Source of the DNA: Bacteroidota bacterium
GTDB lineage: Bacteria > Bacteroidota > Bacteroidia > Bacteroidales > FEN-979
Reading direction: 5' to 3'
Assembly: GCA_026391735.1 (NCBI GenBank)
Contig: JAPLDL010000015.1
Coordinates: 124,001-188,000, forward strand
Length of the DNA: 64,000 nt
Of this stretch, positions 1-8,003 are shown one piece after another; the first letter of the stretch is position 1, and every line of letters starts with the position of its first letter. Position numbers and translations under genes: made by a program. The notes under the pieces are model-generated. The model made no database searches. It was not told the DNA's origin and saw nothing but the letters and a program-made list of their open reading frames with translations.

Positions 1-1012
1 ATACAATCCCGTTCCCGATCGGTATCTGGGTGTCTAATTGAACCTTCTCATCATCAAGGGCAACCAGAAAAGACGCCAGTTTAAAAGTTGACCCGGGCTC
101 GTTGCTTTCGCCGATGGCATAATTGAACACCTCTTCATAACTGCCTTTTTTAGTCCGGCCCAGGTTGACCATTGCTTTGATATACCCTGTTTTCACTTCC
201 ATGACGACCAGGCAGCCATGATCGGCGCTATCGGAGATGAGTTCCCTGCGGAGAGCCTCTTCGGCCATGTCCTGGAGCTCAATGTCAATGGTGGTTACAA
301 TATCCAAACCGTTCTGGGGTTCGACCTGGCTGTCAATATCAACCGGCATCCAGTTACTACCGCCTGTCCGACGCATCATCCTGGATCCCCCAACACCCTC
401 CAGCTGTTTTGTGAACTTGCCTTCAAGGCCTACATAAACCTTTTGGTCCCCTTCTCCTTTTTCATATCCAATGATCCTGCGAGCTAATGATTTATAAGGC
501 AGTTCACGTTCCCATTGAGGGGTTACAATAAGGCCTCCTTTATATTTGCCTCTTCTGAAAATCGGGAACCTGCGGATCTTTTTCAGTTCAGGGTAGGTAA
601 CATCCCGTTTTATAAGGAAATAACGCTCCTGGTTCCTGCGTGCTTCCCAGAGCTTATCTTTGATCTGCATGGGAGATCTGTCCTTTGACAATCCGGCCAG
701 ACATATGGCCAGGGAATCAACCCCGTTTCTAAATACTTCATCGGTAAGGGAGTCTGCATAGAGATCCATGTGGAGTTCAAAGATGGGGACAGAAACCGCC
801 AGCAGGGTTCCGTCGTCGGAGAGAATGTTCCCGCGGATCGCATCAATGGGAAATACCTTCATCTCCTGCCTCTGCGCCATGGCAATCATCTCCTTCTTCT
901 CGAAATTCTGGATGTAAAATGCCCTTCCCAGTATGGCCAGTCCGAACAGAAGTATTCCCAGGTAAACCAGGTAAACTCTTGTCAATATGCCTTTACGTAT
1001 GTCCTGGGTCAT
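1..1012 (-). CDS. ftsI: FtsI/PBP2-type peptidoglycan transpeptidase (3' end outside window)
   Basis: Septal peptidoglycan transpeptidase of the divisome, a class B penicillin-binding protein anchored in the inner membrane. The first 337 residues are present. An N-terminal membrane segment (about residues 10-30, rich in V, Y, L, I) is followed by the PBP dimerisation region. The catalytic SxxK motif reads STFK with Ser308 and Lys311, preceded by EPG as in the family. The remaining transpeptidase domain (SxN, KTG) lies beyond base 1. The ATG at 1012 overlaps the ftsL stop in an ATGA arrangement, so the two are probably translationally coupled. Order mraZ-rsmH-ftsL-ftsI is the classic start of the dcw cluster. 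Confidence 0.93.
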   Translation of the reverse strand, partial: MTQDIRKGILTRVYLVYLGILLFGLAILGRAFYIQNFEKKEMIAMAQRQEMKVFPIDAIRGNILSDDGTLLAVSVPIFELHMDLYADSLTDEVFRNGVDSLAICLAGLSKDRSPMQIKDKLWEARRNQERYFLIKRDVTYPELKKIRRFPIFRRGKYKGGLIVTPQWERELPYKSLARRIIGYEKGEGDQKVYVGLEGKFTKQLEGVGGSRMMRRTGGSNWMPVDIDSQVEPQNGLDIVTTIDIELQDMAEEALRRELISDSADHGCLVVMEVKTGYIKAMVNLGRTKKGSYEEVFNYAIGESNEPGSTFKLASFLVALDDEKVQLDTQIPIGNGIV

Positions 1013-1482
1013 CTGTTCCCGATTTGAATGGAGTCTCCCGAAAAAAATATTTTGTAAGGGGGGATAATGGTTTCCCTGAGCCCGATAGACTGAGTTCTCT
1101 TATTCAGTTCGGTTAGCTTGCTTTCGAACATCAGGGAAGACCGTGCAGTGATATACTCAAACCTCAGCTCTTTCAGCTCCGTTTTCGTCTTTTCTATCTC
1201 CTTGTACAACCTTTCGGTATTGTAGGTGTTTGCGATATAAAACAAGGTCAGTACGGCCAGGTAGATCAGGAATGGTACATTATTAACAACACTGTTCTTC
1301 GAAAGGTAATCGCCTCCCAGTACGTCCTGCACCCTTTTGCGGCCCCTGTGGGATTTTTTAGGTGTTTTAACTTCGGGGACAGCTTTCTGATCGTCTTCCT
1401 TAGGAGCATCGGCAACTTCTTCTGTCGGATTGGGTTCATAGGAAATATCCTTCCATTCGGTTTCCACCGGATTTTCCCTCAT
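1009..1482 (-). CDS. ftsL: FtsL-like divisome protein
   Basis: Small bitopic division protein expected to form the FtsQLB-type complex that activates FtsW/FtsI. From the ATG at 1482 it has 157 residues: a charged, Pro/Lys-rich cytoplasmic tail of about 70 residues, one hydrophobic segment (VPFLIYLAVLTLFYIA), then a predicted coiled coil rich in E, K and L (KEIEKTKTELKELRFEY). That layout and the place between rsmH and ftsI identify it; FtsL sequence conservation is weak. An in-frame GTG at 1506 would add 8 residues, but the ATG has a better spaced AGGGA upstream. The tail is longer than in E. coli FtsL, which is usual for Bacteroidota. Confidence 0.85.
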   Translation of the reverse strand: MRENPVETEWKDISYEPNPTEEVADAPKEDDQKAVPEVKTPKKSHRGRKRVQDVLGGDYLSKNSVVNNVPFLIYLAVLTLFYIANTYNTERLYKEIEKTKTELKELRFEYITARSSLMFESKLTELNKRTQSIGLRETIIPPYKIFFSGDSIQIGNR

Positions 1483-1519
1483 TTTATTTTCCCTGAATTC
1501 GCTCACTCCTGATTTTTTC

Positions 1520-1550
1520 GATATCTGATATCCGATATCCGATATCTGAT
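1520..1550. repeat. Heptamer tandem repeat, unit GATATCY
   Basis: Four perfect 7-bp steps (GATATCT, GATATCC, GATATCC, GATATCT) fill most of the 73-bp gap between rsmH and ftsL. Read in another phase the unit is ATCYGAT, closely related to the ATCYGAY repeats at 59945. Each unit contains the palindrome GATATC. Confidence 0.85.
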
Positions 1551-1555
1551 TTTCT

Positions 1556-2449
1556 TTATTTTTTTTCCGCTACCCTAAGCCTTGCACTCCTCGCCCGGCT
1601 ATTCAATTCAATTTCTTCATCCCCTGCGACTAACGCTTTCCTTGTAAGATTGATCCAGGGCGACAGCATATTGCCATAAAAATCCTTTCTGAGCTCACCT
1701 TCAAGATTTCCGGTTTTGAACAGGTTCTTGACCAATTTGTCTTCCAGTGAATGGTAACTGATGACCGCCAGTCGGCCGGCAGTTCCGAGAACATCCAGGC
1801 ACTGACCGAGGAAATCCTCCAATGAGGTCATTTCCTGGTTGACCTCGATTCGTAATGCCTGAAAAACCTGCGCCAGGTATTTGTTCTCTTTTCCTCTTTC
1901 GGCGCAGGTTTTTGCGATGGCAACAAGCTCAGTCGTAGAAGCAATTTCTTTTTCCCTGCGTGAATCCGTTATCCTTGACGCAAGTTTCCTGGCATTGATT
2001 ATTTCCCCGTAAAGTCTGAATATCTCCACGAGTTTCGCTTCATCATAGGTATTAATAATAGTATGTGCCGTAAGCACTTTCCGACGATCCATGCGCATGT
2101 CGAGGGCTCCATCACTGCGTGTTGAAAATCCCCTGTCAGGAACATCGATCTGGTGTGAAGAGACCCCCAGGTCGGCCAGGATCCCGTCGACCGGGACGAG
2201 TTTGTGCAAACGCAGGAAATTTTTCATAAACCTGAAGTTGTGGTTTACAAAGGTGAACCTGGGATCTTCGATTGCATTTGCTGCGGCATCCTCATCCTGG
2301 TCAAACGCGATGAGCCTGCCACTTTGAAGCCTTTTCAGAATTTCCCTGGAATGCCCGCCACCTCCGAACGTTGCGTCCACATAGACACCTCCCTCCCTGA
2401 TATCGAGAAGCTCCATGCATTCGTTGAGCAGTACAGGCCTATGATACAT
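1556..2449 (-). CDS. rsmH: 16S rRNA (cytosine1402-N4)-methyltransferase RsmH
   Basis: SAM-dependent methyltransferase that modifies C1402 of 16S rRNA in the decoding centre (formerly MraW). From the ATG at 2449 it has 297 residues, the normal family length. It begins MYHRPVLLNE, which matches the conserved family N-terminus; the open frame extends 19 codons further upstream but that part lies inside mraZ and is not conserved. The SAM-binding motif is DATFGGGGHS near the N-terminus, followed by FDQDEDA and a conserved DLGVSSHQ. The C-terminal part has VISYHSLEDKLVK and the basic SARLRVAEK ending. It overlaps the end of mraZ by 11 bases, so the two are cotranscribed. Confidence 0.97.
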   Translation of the reverse strand: MYHRPVLLNECMELLDIREGGVYVDATFGGGGHSREILKRLQSGRLIAFDQDEDAAANAIEDPRFTFVNHNFRFMKNFLRLHKLVPVDGILADLGVSSHQIDVPDRGFSTRSDGALDMRMDRRKVLTAHTIINTYDEAKLVEIFRLYGEIINARKLASRITDSRREKEIASTTELVAIAKTCAERGKENKYLAQVFQALRIEVNQEMTSLEDFLGQCLDVLGTAGRLAVISYHSLEDKLVKNLFKTGNLEGELRKDFYGNMLSPWINLTRKALVAGDEEIELNSRARSARLRVAEKK

Positions 2450-2924
2450 CGTCGCTGGTGTCGCTTTTTTCCTGTTTGCCCATGACTTCCTCGGCCAGAA
2501 GTGCAAAATCTTCAGGCTCGGCGGTCATGAGTTTTTCATACCTATCCTTAGCCCAGATTTCAATTCTGTTGGAAAATGCAAACAGGACGACATCGCGCAC
2601 GATACCGGCGTAACTTAACAACGACTTGGGGAGAAGGAGCCGGCTGGCATTGTCAAGTGTGAGTTCCGTAGCACCGCGGTAAAAATACCTCGCGAAATCC
2701 CTGTTCTTTCGGTTATACATGTTCAGGCGGTTGATCTCTTCACTGATGCCTTTCCATTCATTCATTGGATACAGCGCCAGGCAGTTCTCAAACCCCCTGT
2801 TGATGACAAACCTGTCCTGTGCTTCCTGTGAGATCTGCTTTTTAAGACCACTCGGAAGGATGACACGGCTCTTGTCGTCAAGCCTGCATTCAAATTCACC
2901 GATAAGATTGGTAACTGGGGCCAT
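2439..2924 (-). CDS. mraZ: MraZ transcriptional regulator of the division cluster
   Basis: DNA-binding protein with two SpoVT/AbrB-like halves that forms ring oligomers and regulates the dcw operon, including itself. The 161 residues start with the conserved IGEFECRLDDKSRVILPSG; the second half carries LDNASRLLLPKSL, the paired motif expected of the tandem fold. First gene of the operon. Its own promoter region holds three GTGGG repeats at 10-bp spacing (2962-2986), the known MraZ recognition pattern, so autoregulation is strongly suggested. Confidence 0.96.
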   Translation of the reverse strand: MAPVTNLIGEFECRLDDKSRVILPSGLKKQISQEAQDRFVINRGFENCLALYPMNEWKGISEEINRLNMYNRKNRDFARYFYRGATELTLDNASRLLLPKSLLSYAGIVRDVVLFAFSNRIEIWAKDRYEKLMTAEPEDFALLAEEVMGKQEKSDTSDDVS

Positions 2925-2942
2925 TTTTTTAATTCAGCGGTG

Positions 2943-2950
2943 CTAATATA
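2943..2950 (-). promoter_or_regulatory. Probable -7 element of the mraZ promoter
   Basis: On the minus strand this reads TATATTAG, one mismatch from TAnnTTTG. Transcription would start near 2938, about 14 nt before the mraZ ATG. The MraZ boxes lie directly upstream, where the -33 element should be. Confidence 0.5.
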
Positions 2951-2961
2951 CGGTCAATTCT

Positions 2962-2986
2962 CCCACTTTTTCCCACTTTCACCCAC
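2962..2986 (-). promoter_or_regulatory. MraZ operator: three GTGGG boxes, 10-bp period
   Basis: On the minus strand GTGGG occurs three times at exactly 10-bp intervals (plus-strand CCCAC at 2962, 2972, 2982). Direct TGGGN/GTGGG repeats separated by 5 nt are the established MraZ binding site in several phyla. They lie 38 to 62 bp upstream of the mraZ start codon, overlapping the expected -33 region, so binding should affect RNA polymerase directly. Confidence 0.88.
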
Positions 2987-3092
2987 TCGTGTTAATAACT
3001 TCTTTTTATTAACAATATTGTACGGGGGTTTCAAAAAATGGTTACGTTTTGAAAGCCTTATGAGAGTAAGGGAATGAAAATATTGAAAAAAT

Positions 3093-3107
3093 GTGGGGAT
3101 TGGTGGG
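3093..3107 (+). promoter_or_regulatory. Second, inverted pair of GTGGG boxes
   Basis: Two GTGGG boxes on the plus strand, 10 bp apart and separated by GATTG, about 110 bp upstream of the main MraZ operator and in opposite orientation. Spacing matches MraZ recognition repeats; function is inferred only, and the surrounding G-rich run makes chance plausible. Confidence 0.35.
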
Positions 3108-3150
3108 GGGAAATTTTCAGCAGAGTGATTGTTAACAAAATGGGGAGGAG

Positions 3151-3334
3151 GGATAGCTGGATAGCTGGATGACTGGATGACTGGATAGCTGGATGACTGG
3201 ATGACTGGATGACTGGATGACTGGATAGCTGGATAGCTGGATAGCTGGATAGCTGGATGACTGGATGACTGGATAGCTGGATAGCTGGATAGATGGATAG
3301 ATGGATAGATGGATAACTGGATAACTGGATAGAT
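3151..3334. repeat. Octamer minisatellite, 23 units of GGATRRCT
   Basis: Twenty-three consecutive 8-bp units: mostly GGATAGCT and GGATGACT, then GGATAGAT and GGATAACT at the right end. There is no ORF and no interruption of phase. It fills much of the 452-bp gap between the mraZ promoter and the FG-GAP gene; the rest of that gap holds the MraZ boxes and AT-rich sequence. The same octamer family recurs at 13977-14064. Confidence 0.95.
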
Positions 3335-3376
3335 AGATAGAGGGATAGTGGGCAGAAGGATCTTTCGAAGGGATCT

Positions 3377-5653
3377 TTACGGTTTTGCAGTTCTTGCTAT
3401 CAGGAATTTTCCTCTGACTTCAGTTGAGGACGCGGGGATAGACAATACTGCAATATACATGCCCTGGGGAAAATTGGCGGTTGCGATAGGCGAGCCGGGG
3501 ACATAGTGCGTTTGAAAAAGCTCCCTGCCCATGGAATTAAAGATACGGAGCAAACAGGGTTCCTGGTTTCTATCTGAAGGTTCAAAGCGGTTGCTATTGT
3601 TTTTAACGATGCTGATGGTGACCTCCCTGTCTGCAGGATCGGGAAATATCTTCAGGCGAAGCGCCGATGCATCTGGTCCTGGCTCCTGTATGCCAGGTAT
3701 CCGGCCTTTCGTAAAATAATTCAATCCCCCGCTGAAATTGCCACATACCATATCATAAAACTGGGGATCGCTCATATGTGATAAAAATCCCGAAGCCCTC
3801 CAGCCTATCCTCAGGCTGTCGTCTGGGATCCCGAGAAAGCTGTTCAGAGAATCAATTTCGGTGAACTTCCCATTCAGATTTCCATCTATCCCGCTGTAAA
3901 GGTGCATCTTCCCCTCTTCCGAGCCGGCAAGCACGTAGGTCCTGTTCCTGTGCCGGAAAAAATACGGAGTACAACACCCGAAATACGACAGTTCGTGGTT
4001 TGTGACATCAACTTTGCCAAGGCTGTCCCTGGTAAACGTAAAAACAGGATTACCCGGGCCTCCTGTATTCCTGAAATATTTCATCGTGCCGTTTTGCTGG
4101 CCTACAATCAGGTCGGCCAGTCCGTCACGGTCCAGGTCGAAAAGCTGTGGAGCGCTGAAGGCATCGGTTTTAATCTGCTGGAAATTTCTCTGCACACTGC
4201 CATATACCGGTATCCCTGCGCTGTCGCCGCGGCCCTGGAAAAAGATCAGGCTCCCGTCTTCATTACCGCATAACAAATCAGGTATACCGTCATTATTCAG
4301 ATCATAAAATGCAGGATATAAACCGTGAACTTTCAGGCGGGAAGCATTGGCCAGGTCGGTTGTAAGAAGTTCAAATGCCGGGGACTGCGATGTCCCGGTA
4401 TTTTTAAGGTAGGCTAGAGAAGAAGTGAAATAGGATTGGAGGTATCCGCTGTGATAGGCAGAGGAATCATAATATCCGTAATTCCCGGTAACGATATCAT
4501 CCAGCCCGTCCCCGTTCAGATCATAGTTCACCGGGTTAGAACCCGTGCCGAAATCCAGCATCTCCGACTGAAAGAGGTTATCGGTCTGGAACACAAAATG
4601 AGGAATTGAGTTGGTTCCTGTGTTTTTATAGAACCAGCAGCTGTGTGTATTTTCAGCATTATAATAGGCAGGGTCGAAAGGAGAAACAACCAGGTCATTT
4701 ATGCCGTCGTTATCCAGGTCAAGGAATGAAAGTGCAGGGAAAGAAAACAGGTGGATGCTGCGGTCATATGACGGGAACAGGGTATCCTGGCTCACCATCA
4801 GGGCCGAATCCCGGGTCCCGCCGTTGATCAGGGCGATCAGGTTCGGGAAATCCACATCACCCACAATGAGATCAGCAAGCCCATCCCCGTTAAGGTCATT
4901 GGCAAGCAAGGTGGATCCGGTATGTTTGGGAGGGATCACATCATCAGCCGAAACAAGTTCATTAACCGATAGATAAGGACAGACTGCATTCAGTGTAATA
5001 TGATTTCCGCCTTCGCTTTCCTTGAATTTCCCCCAGCAGTGGTCGCTCAGCCGGTAATCAAGGCTGTCGCAGTTTCCGAAGGTCTCCATCGACAGGTTTT
5101 TATGATATTCCATATACGAACCCAGACCGAAAAACGTAAGCAGGTCCAAGTCCCCGTCCCCGTCTATGTCAGCAATGGCAGGGTAATCGGCGGAAGTCAC
5201 CAGGATTCCCACGAAACCGGTATAATACCATGATTTGAGAAGATCGGTTTGAAGATGAAAGCTCAGGCTTCCCGCAGAAGTGTTCCTGAATACTTTCACT
5301 CCCCCGTACCCATATGTGAAGATATCCATTTTACCGTCGCAGTTATAATCGGCTGTGATCACCCATTCACGTAATTCGGGCAGCAAGGCTTCATATTCCG
5401 GCGCATACCTGTAATTGATCTGACCCACCCCGCCCTGGTTGATAAATGTGAGTTTCCGGTTACCGTGCCGGTCAAAAATGAGCAGGTCGTTGAGCCCGTC
5501 AAGGTTCAGGTCGATAGCACAAAACTGACAGGCATTCAGTCCGCCGGCCCAGGTATATTTCAGTGTACCCGATTGGAACGACTGTCCGTAACCCGTCAGG
5601 ATGCAGGATGCCATGATGAAAAGGGATGCGGAATACAGGATAAGTTTCTTCAT
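3377..5653 (-). CDS. T9SS-exported FG-GAP/VCBS repeat protein
   Basis: Secreted protein of 758 residues. A signal peptide (MKKLILYSASLFIMASC) is followed by many FG-GAP/VCBS-type repeats with the calcium-binding consensus DxNxDGxxD (for example DLNLDGLNDLLIF, DIDGDGDLDLLTF, DLNGDGLADLIVG), which predicts a beta-propeller. The last ~85 residues are a T9SS type A sorting domain: LKIFPDPADREVTISI, then FNSMGRELF and FPQGMYIAVL. It should pass the outer membrane by T9SS and be surface-anchored or released. Substrate unknown; such proteins often act in adhesion or extracellular binding. It is monocistronic, divergent from the response regulator gene. Confidence 0.9.
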   Translation of the reverse strand: MKKLILYSASLFIMASCILTGYGQSFQSGTLKYTWAGGLNACQFCAIDLNLDGLNDLLIFDRHGNRKLTFINQGGVGQINYRYAPEYEALLPELREWVITADYNCDGKMDIFTYGYGGVKVFRNTSAGSLSFHLQTDLLKSWYYTGFVGILVTSADYPAIADIDGDGDLDLLTFFGLGSYMEYHKNLSMETFGNCDSLDYRLSDHCWGKFKESEGGNHITLNAVCPYLSVNELVSADDVIPPKHTGSTLLANDLNGDGLADLIVGDVDFPNLIALINGGTRDSALMVSQDTLFPSYDRSIHLFSFPALSFLDLDNDGINDLVVSPFDPAYYNAENTHSCWFYKNTGTNSIPHFVFQTDNLFQSEMLDFGTGSNPVNYDLNGDGLDDIVTGNYGYYDSSAYHSGYLQSYFTSSLAYLKNTGTSQSPAFELLTTDLANASRLKVHGLYPAFYDLNNDGIPDLLCGNEDGSLIFFQGRGDSAGIPVYGSVQRNFQQIKTDAFSAPQLFDLDRDGLADLIVGQQNGTMKYFRNTGGPGNPVFTFTRDSLGKVDVTNHELSYFGCCTPYFFRHRNRTYVLAGSEEGKMHLYSGIDGNLNGKFTEIDSLNSFLGIPDDSLRIGWRASGFLSHMSDPQFYDMVCGNFSGGLNYFTKGRIPGIQEPGPDASALRLKIFPDPADREVTISIVKNNSNRFEPSDRNQEPCLLRIFNSMGRELFQTHYVPGSPIATANFPQGMYIAVLSIPASSTEVRGKFLIARTAKP

Positions 5654-5688
5654 TAAAGTCTGCTGATTATGCGCTGCCTGTCAATTCG

Positions 5689-5717
5689 CAAAATTACCTA
5701 AGAATTAACTACTTTTG
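5689..5717. promoter_or_regulatory. Divergent promoter pair (FG-GAP gene / response regulator)
   Basis: Minus-strand -7 element TAATTTTG at 5689-5696 serves the FG-GAP gene (start 5653). Plus-strand -7 element TACTTTTG at 5710-5717, with TTCG 21 bp upstream, serves the response regulator (start 5734). The two promoters are interleaved within 30 bp, so polymerases would compete. Confidence 0.65.
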
Positions 5718-5733
5718 TTCTCAAATCTTAAGA

Positions 5734-6894
5734 ATGTCGAGAATTCTTGTTATCGATGACGAGCAGAGCATCCGGAGCACCCTTCGCGAGATCCTTGAAT
5801 ATGAGAAGTTCAGGGTGGATGATGCAAAGGATGGGGCTGAGGGACTGAAACTCGCCAGGGAACACCATTTTGACGCGATTCTCTGCGACATTAAGATGCC
5901 TAAGATGGATGGGCTGGAGGTGTTGAACCAGCTTCTGAGCTTTTCCGAAACCCCAATCATCATGATCTCGGGGCATGGAACTATTGAAACTGCGGTGGAA
6001 GCGATCCGCAAGGGTGCCTACGATTACATTGCCAAGCCCCTCGACCTGAACCGCCTGCTCGTGACCTTGCGGAATGCTATGGATAAAGGCAGATTGGTTG
6101 ACGAAACAAAACAGCTCCGGAAAAAGGTTGGCATGAATTATGAGATGATAGGGGAGTCGGAGGCCATAAAGGAGATATGGGAGATTATAAAAAAGGTGGC
6201 ACCTACCGATGCCAGGGTGCTTATCACCGGCGAAAACGGTACCGGAAAAGAACTTGTAGCCCGGCATATTCATGCACTCAGCAACAGGGCCGACGGGCCA
6301 TTTGTTGAAGTGAACTGTGCCGCCATTCCTTCGGAACTCATTGAAAGCAACCTCTTCGGACATGAAAAAGGTTCATTCACATCCGCAGTAAAGCAGCATA
6401 AAGGAGATTTTGAACAGGCCGATGGCGGTACCATTTTTCTCGATGAGATCGGCGATATGAGCCTTTCGGCCCAGTCGAAAGTGTTGAGGGCATTGCAGGA
6501 AAACAAGATCACCAGGGTGGGAGGGGAAAAGGAGATCCCTGTCGATGTCAGGATCATTGCGGCAACAAATAAAAACCTCAGGGAAGAGATTCTGAATAAA
6601 AATTTCAGGGAAGACTTATACCACCGTTTAAGCGTTATCATTATTGATGTTCCTCCGCTAAGCAAACGGCTGGATGACATTCCCGTCCTTGTAAAGCATT
6701 TTATCGGACAGTATTGCAACCAGCAGGGTAAACCAACATTGGAGGTAGATGAGGATGCAATACAGGAACTTAAACAGATGAATTGGTCGGGCAATATCAG
6801 GGAGCTGAAAAATATTGCCGAACGGCTAGTGATCCTTTGTGAAGGCATCATCAGCAGCGAAGACATTCGGCGTTACGCCAATCCTCTTTATTAA
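5734..6894 (+). CDS. NtrC-family response regulator (receiver-AAA+, no HTH)
   Basis: Two-component response regulator of 386 residues. Receiver domain at about 1-120 with acidic pair D8/D9, phosphoacceptor D52 (LCDIKMP), and KP near 101. The AAA+ ATPase follows at about 135-370 with Walker A GENGTGKE (166-173) and Walker B TIFLDEIGD (233-241). The loop that contacts sigma54, GAFTGA in classical activators, reads GSFTSA (213-218). The protein stops just after the AAA+ lid (SEDIRRYANPLY); the Fis-type HTH of NtrC is missing, so it cannot bind DNA in the usual way. No kinase gene is adjacent. It overlaps the glycosyltransferase start by one base (TAATG). Confidence 0.93.
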   Translation: MSRILVIDDEQSIRSTLREILEYEKFRVDDAKDGAEGLKLAREHHFDAILCDIKMPKMDGLEVLNQLLSFSETPIIMISGHGTIETAVEAIRKGAYDYIAKPLDLNRLLVTLRNAMDKGRLVDETKQLRKKVGMNYEMIGESEAIKEIWEIIKKVAPTDARVLITGENGTGKELVARHIHALSNRADGPFVEVNCAAIPSELIESNLFGHEKGSFTSAVKQHKGDFEQADGGTIFLDEIGDMSLSAQSKVLRALQENKITRVGGEKEIPVDVRIIAATNKNLREEILNKNFREDLYHRLSVIIIDVPPLSKRLDDIPVLVKHFIGQYCNQQGKPTLEVDEDAIQELKQMNWSGNIRELKNIAERLVILCEGIISSEDIRRYANPLY

Positions 6895-7964
6895 TGATGA
6901 AAATCCTTTATATCAAAAGCGGGAACACTACGTTTTACGCGATCGACCAGGCCATCCTGGAAGAAAGGTATAAGGTAGTGCCTTATCTTTTGCCGAAGAA
7001 CCTGAAAGGAATTCAGTTTATAAAAACCATGTTCTCGCTTGCAGGCTTTATCATTAAAAACCATAAAAATTCAGAGGCCTTCGTGACCTGGTTTGCCGAT
7101 TACCATGCAGCTGTTATAGTTTTCATGGCCCGGCTCTTTGGGAAAAAGGCTGTCATTTTTGCAGGCGGACAGGAGGCTATCTGTTACCCCGAGCTTAAAA
7201 AAGGGGTATATTTTAAAAAGTTCCGTGGACTATGCGTTAAATATGCACTGCGGAAGGCATCCCACATAATACCAAACCATGAGTCCCTGATCTGGCATGA
7301 AAATTTTTACTATTCCGACGATGGGAAAAAGGACGGGATAAAATATTATATACCGGATATCAGAACACCCATGACGGTAATCCCGAACGGGGTGGATACC
7401 GGGAAGTTTTTCCGGGATAAGGCGGTTGGCAAGGATCCCGACAGAATACTTACCGTGGGCACTATGGGCGGGATCAACGATTTTTTCAATAAGGGCTTTG
7501 ATCTTTTCATTGAAATGGCCCGGAGAATTCCAGCCAAAAAGTTCACACTGATAGGCTTCAGGAAAGAATTCATGCCCTGGATCGAAGAGAATTACAGGAT
7601 CAGCGAGATCCCAAACCTGGAGACCATTCTGTTTTATTGTCCTGATGACCTGCTGTTCATGAACTATAACAGGGCCTGGGTTTTTGTGCAGGCGTCCATA
7701 ACCGAAGGCATGCCCTTCACACTTAACGAAGCCATGCTTTGCGAATGCATCCCGGTGGGATCCAACGTGAACGGCATTCCTGACGCCATTGGGGATACCG
7801 GGGTTATCGTGATGAAACGTTCGCCCGATGCCCTGGAAGAGGCTATCATGCGGGCATTGCAGCTGAATTCAGGCGCTGCCGCAAGGCAGCGTGCCCTCGA
7901 CATTTTTTCCATGCCGAAACACAGGGAGAAACTGTTGGTGCTGTTTGAACAAATACTGAACTGA
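6894..7964 (+). CDS. Glycosyltransferase family 4
   Basis: Retaining GT-B glycosyltransferase of 356 residues that probably adds a sugar during synthesis of surface polysaccharide or glycan at the cytoplasmic face of the inner membrane. The C-terminal half has the nucleotide-sugar binding part: IPNGVDTGKF, TVGTMGGINDFFNKGFDLFIE, and the E-x7-E motif in EGMPFTLNEAMLC. Donor and acceptor cannot be read from sequence. It is translationally coupled to the upstream response regulator and is followed after 39 bp by a flippase, which supports an exported glycan pathway. Confidence 0.88.
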   Translation: MMKILYIKSGNTTFYAIDQAILEERYKVVPYLLPKNLKGIQFIKTMFSLAGFIIKNHKNSEAFVTWFADYHAAVIVFMARLFGKKAVIFAGGQEAICYPELKKGVYFKKFRGLCVKYALRKASHIIPNHESLIWHENFYYSDDGKKDGIKYYIPDIRTPMTVIPNGVDTGKFFRDKAVGKDPDRILTVGTMGGINDFFNKGFDLFIEMARRIPAKKFTLIGFRKEFMPWIEENYRISEIPNLETILFYCPDDLLFMNYNRAWVFVQASITEGMPFTLNEAMLCECIPVGSNVNGIPDAIGDTGVIVMKRSPDALEEAIMRALQLNSGAAARQRALDIFSMPKHREKLLVLFEQILN

Positions 7965-8003
7965 CATCCGCATACAAGAAAAATCAAGACGAACCGGCAA
8001 CCG

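Noticed and set aside
3151-3334. CRISPR array
   Set aside because: The repeats are contiguous 8-bp units without spacers, and no cas gene is present.
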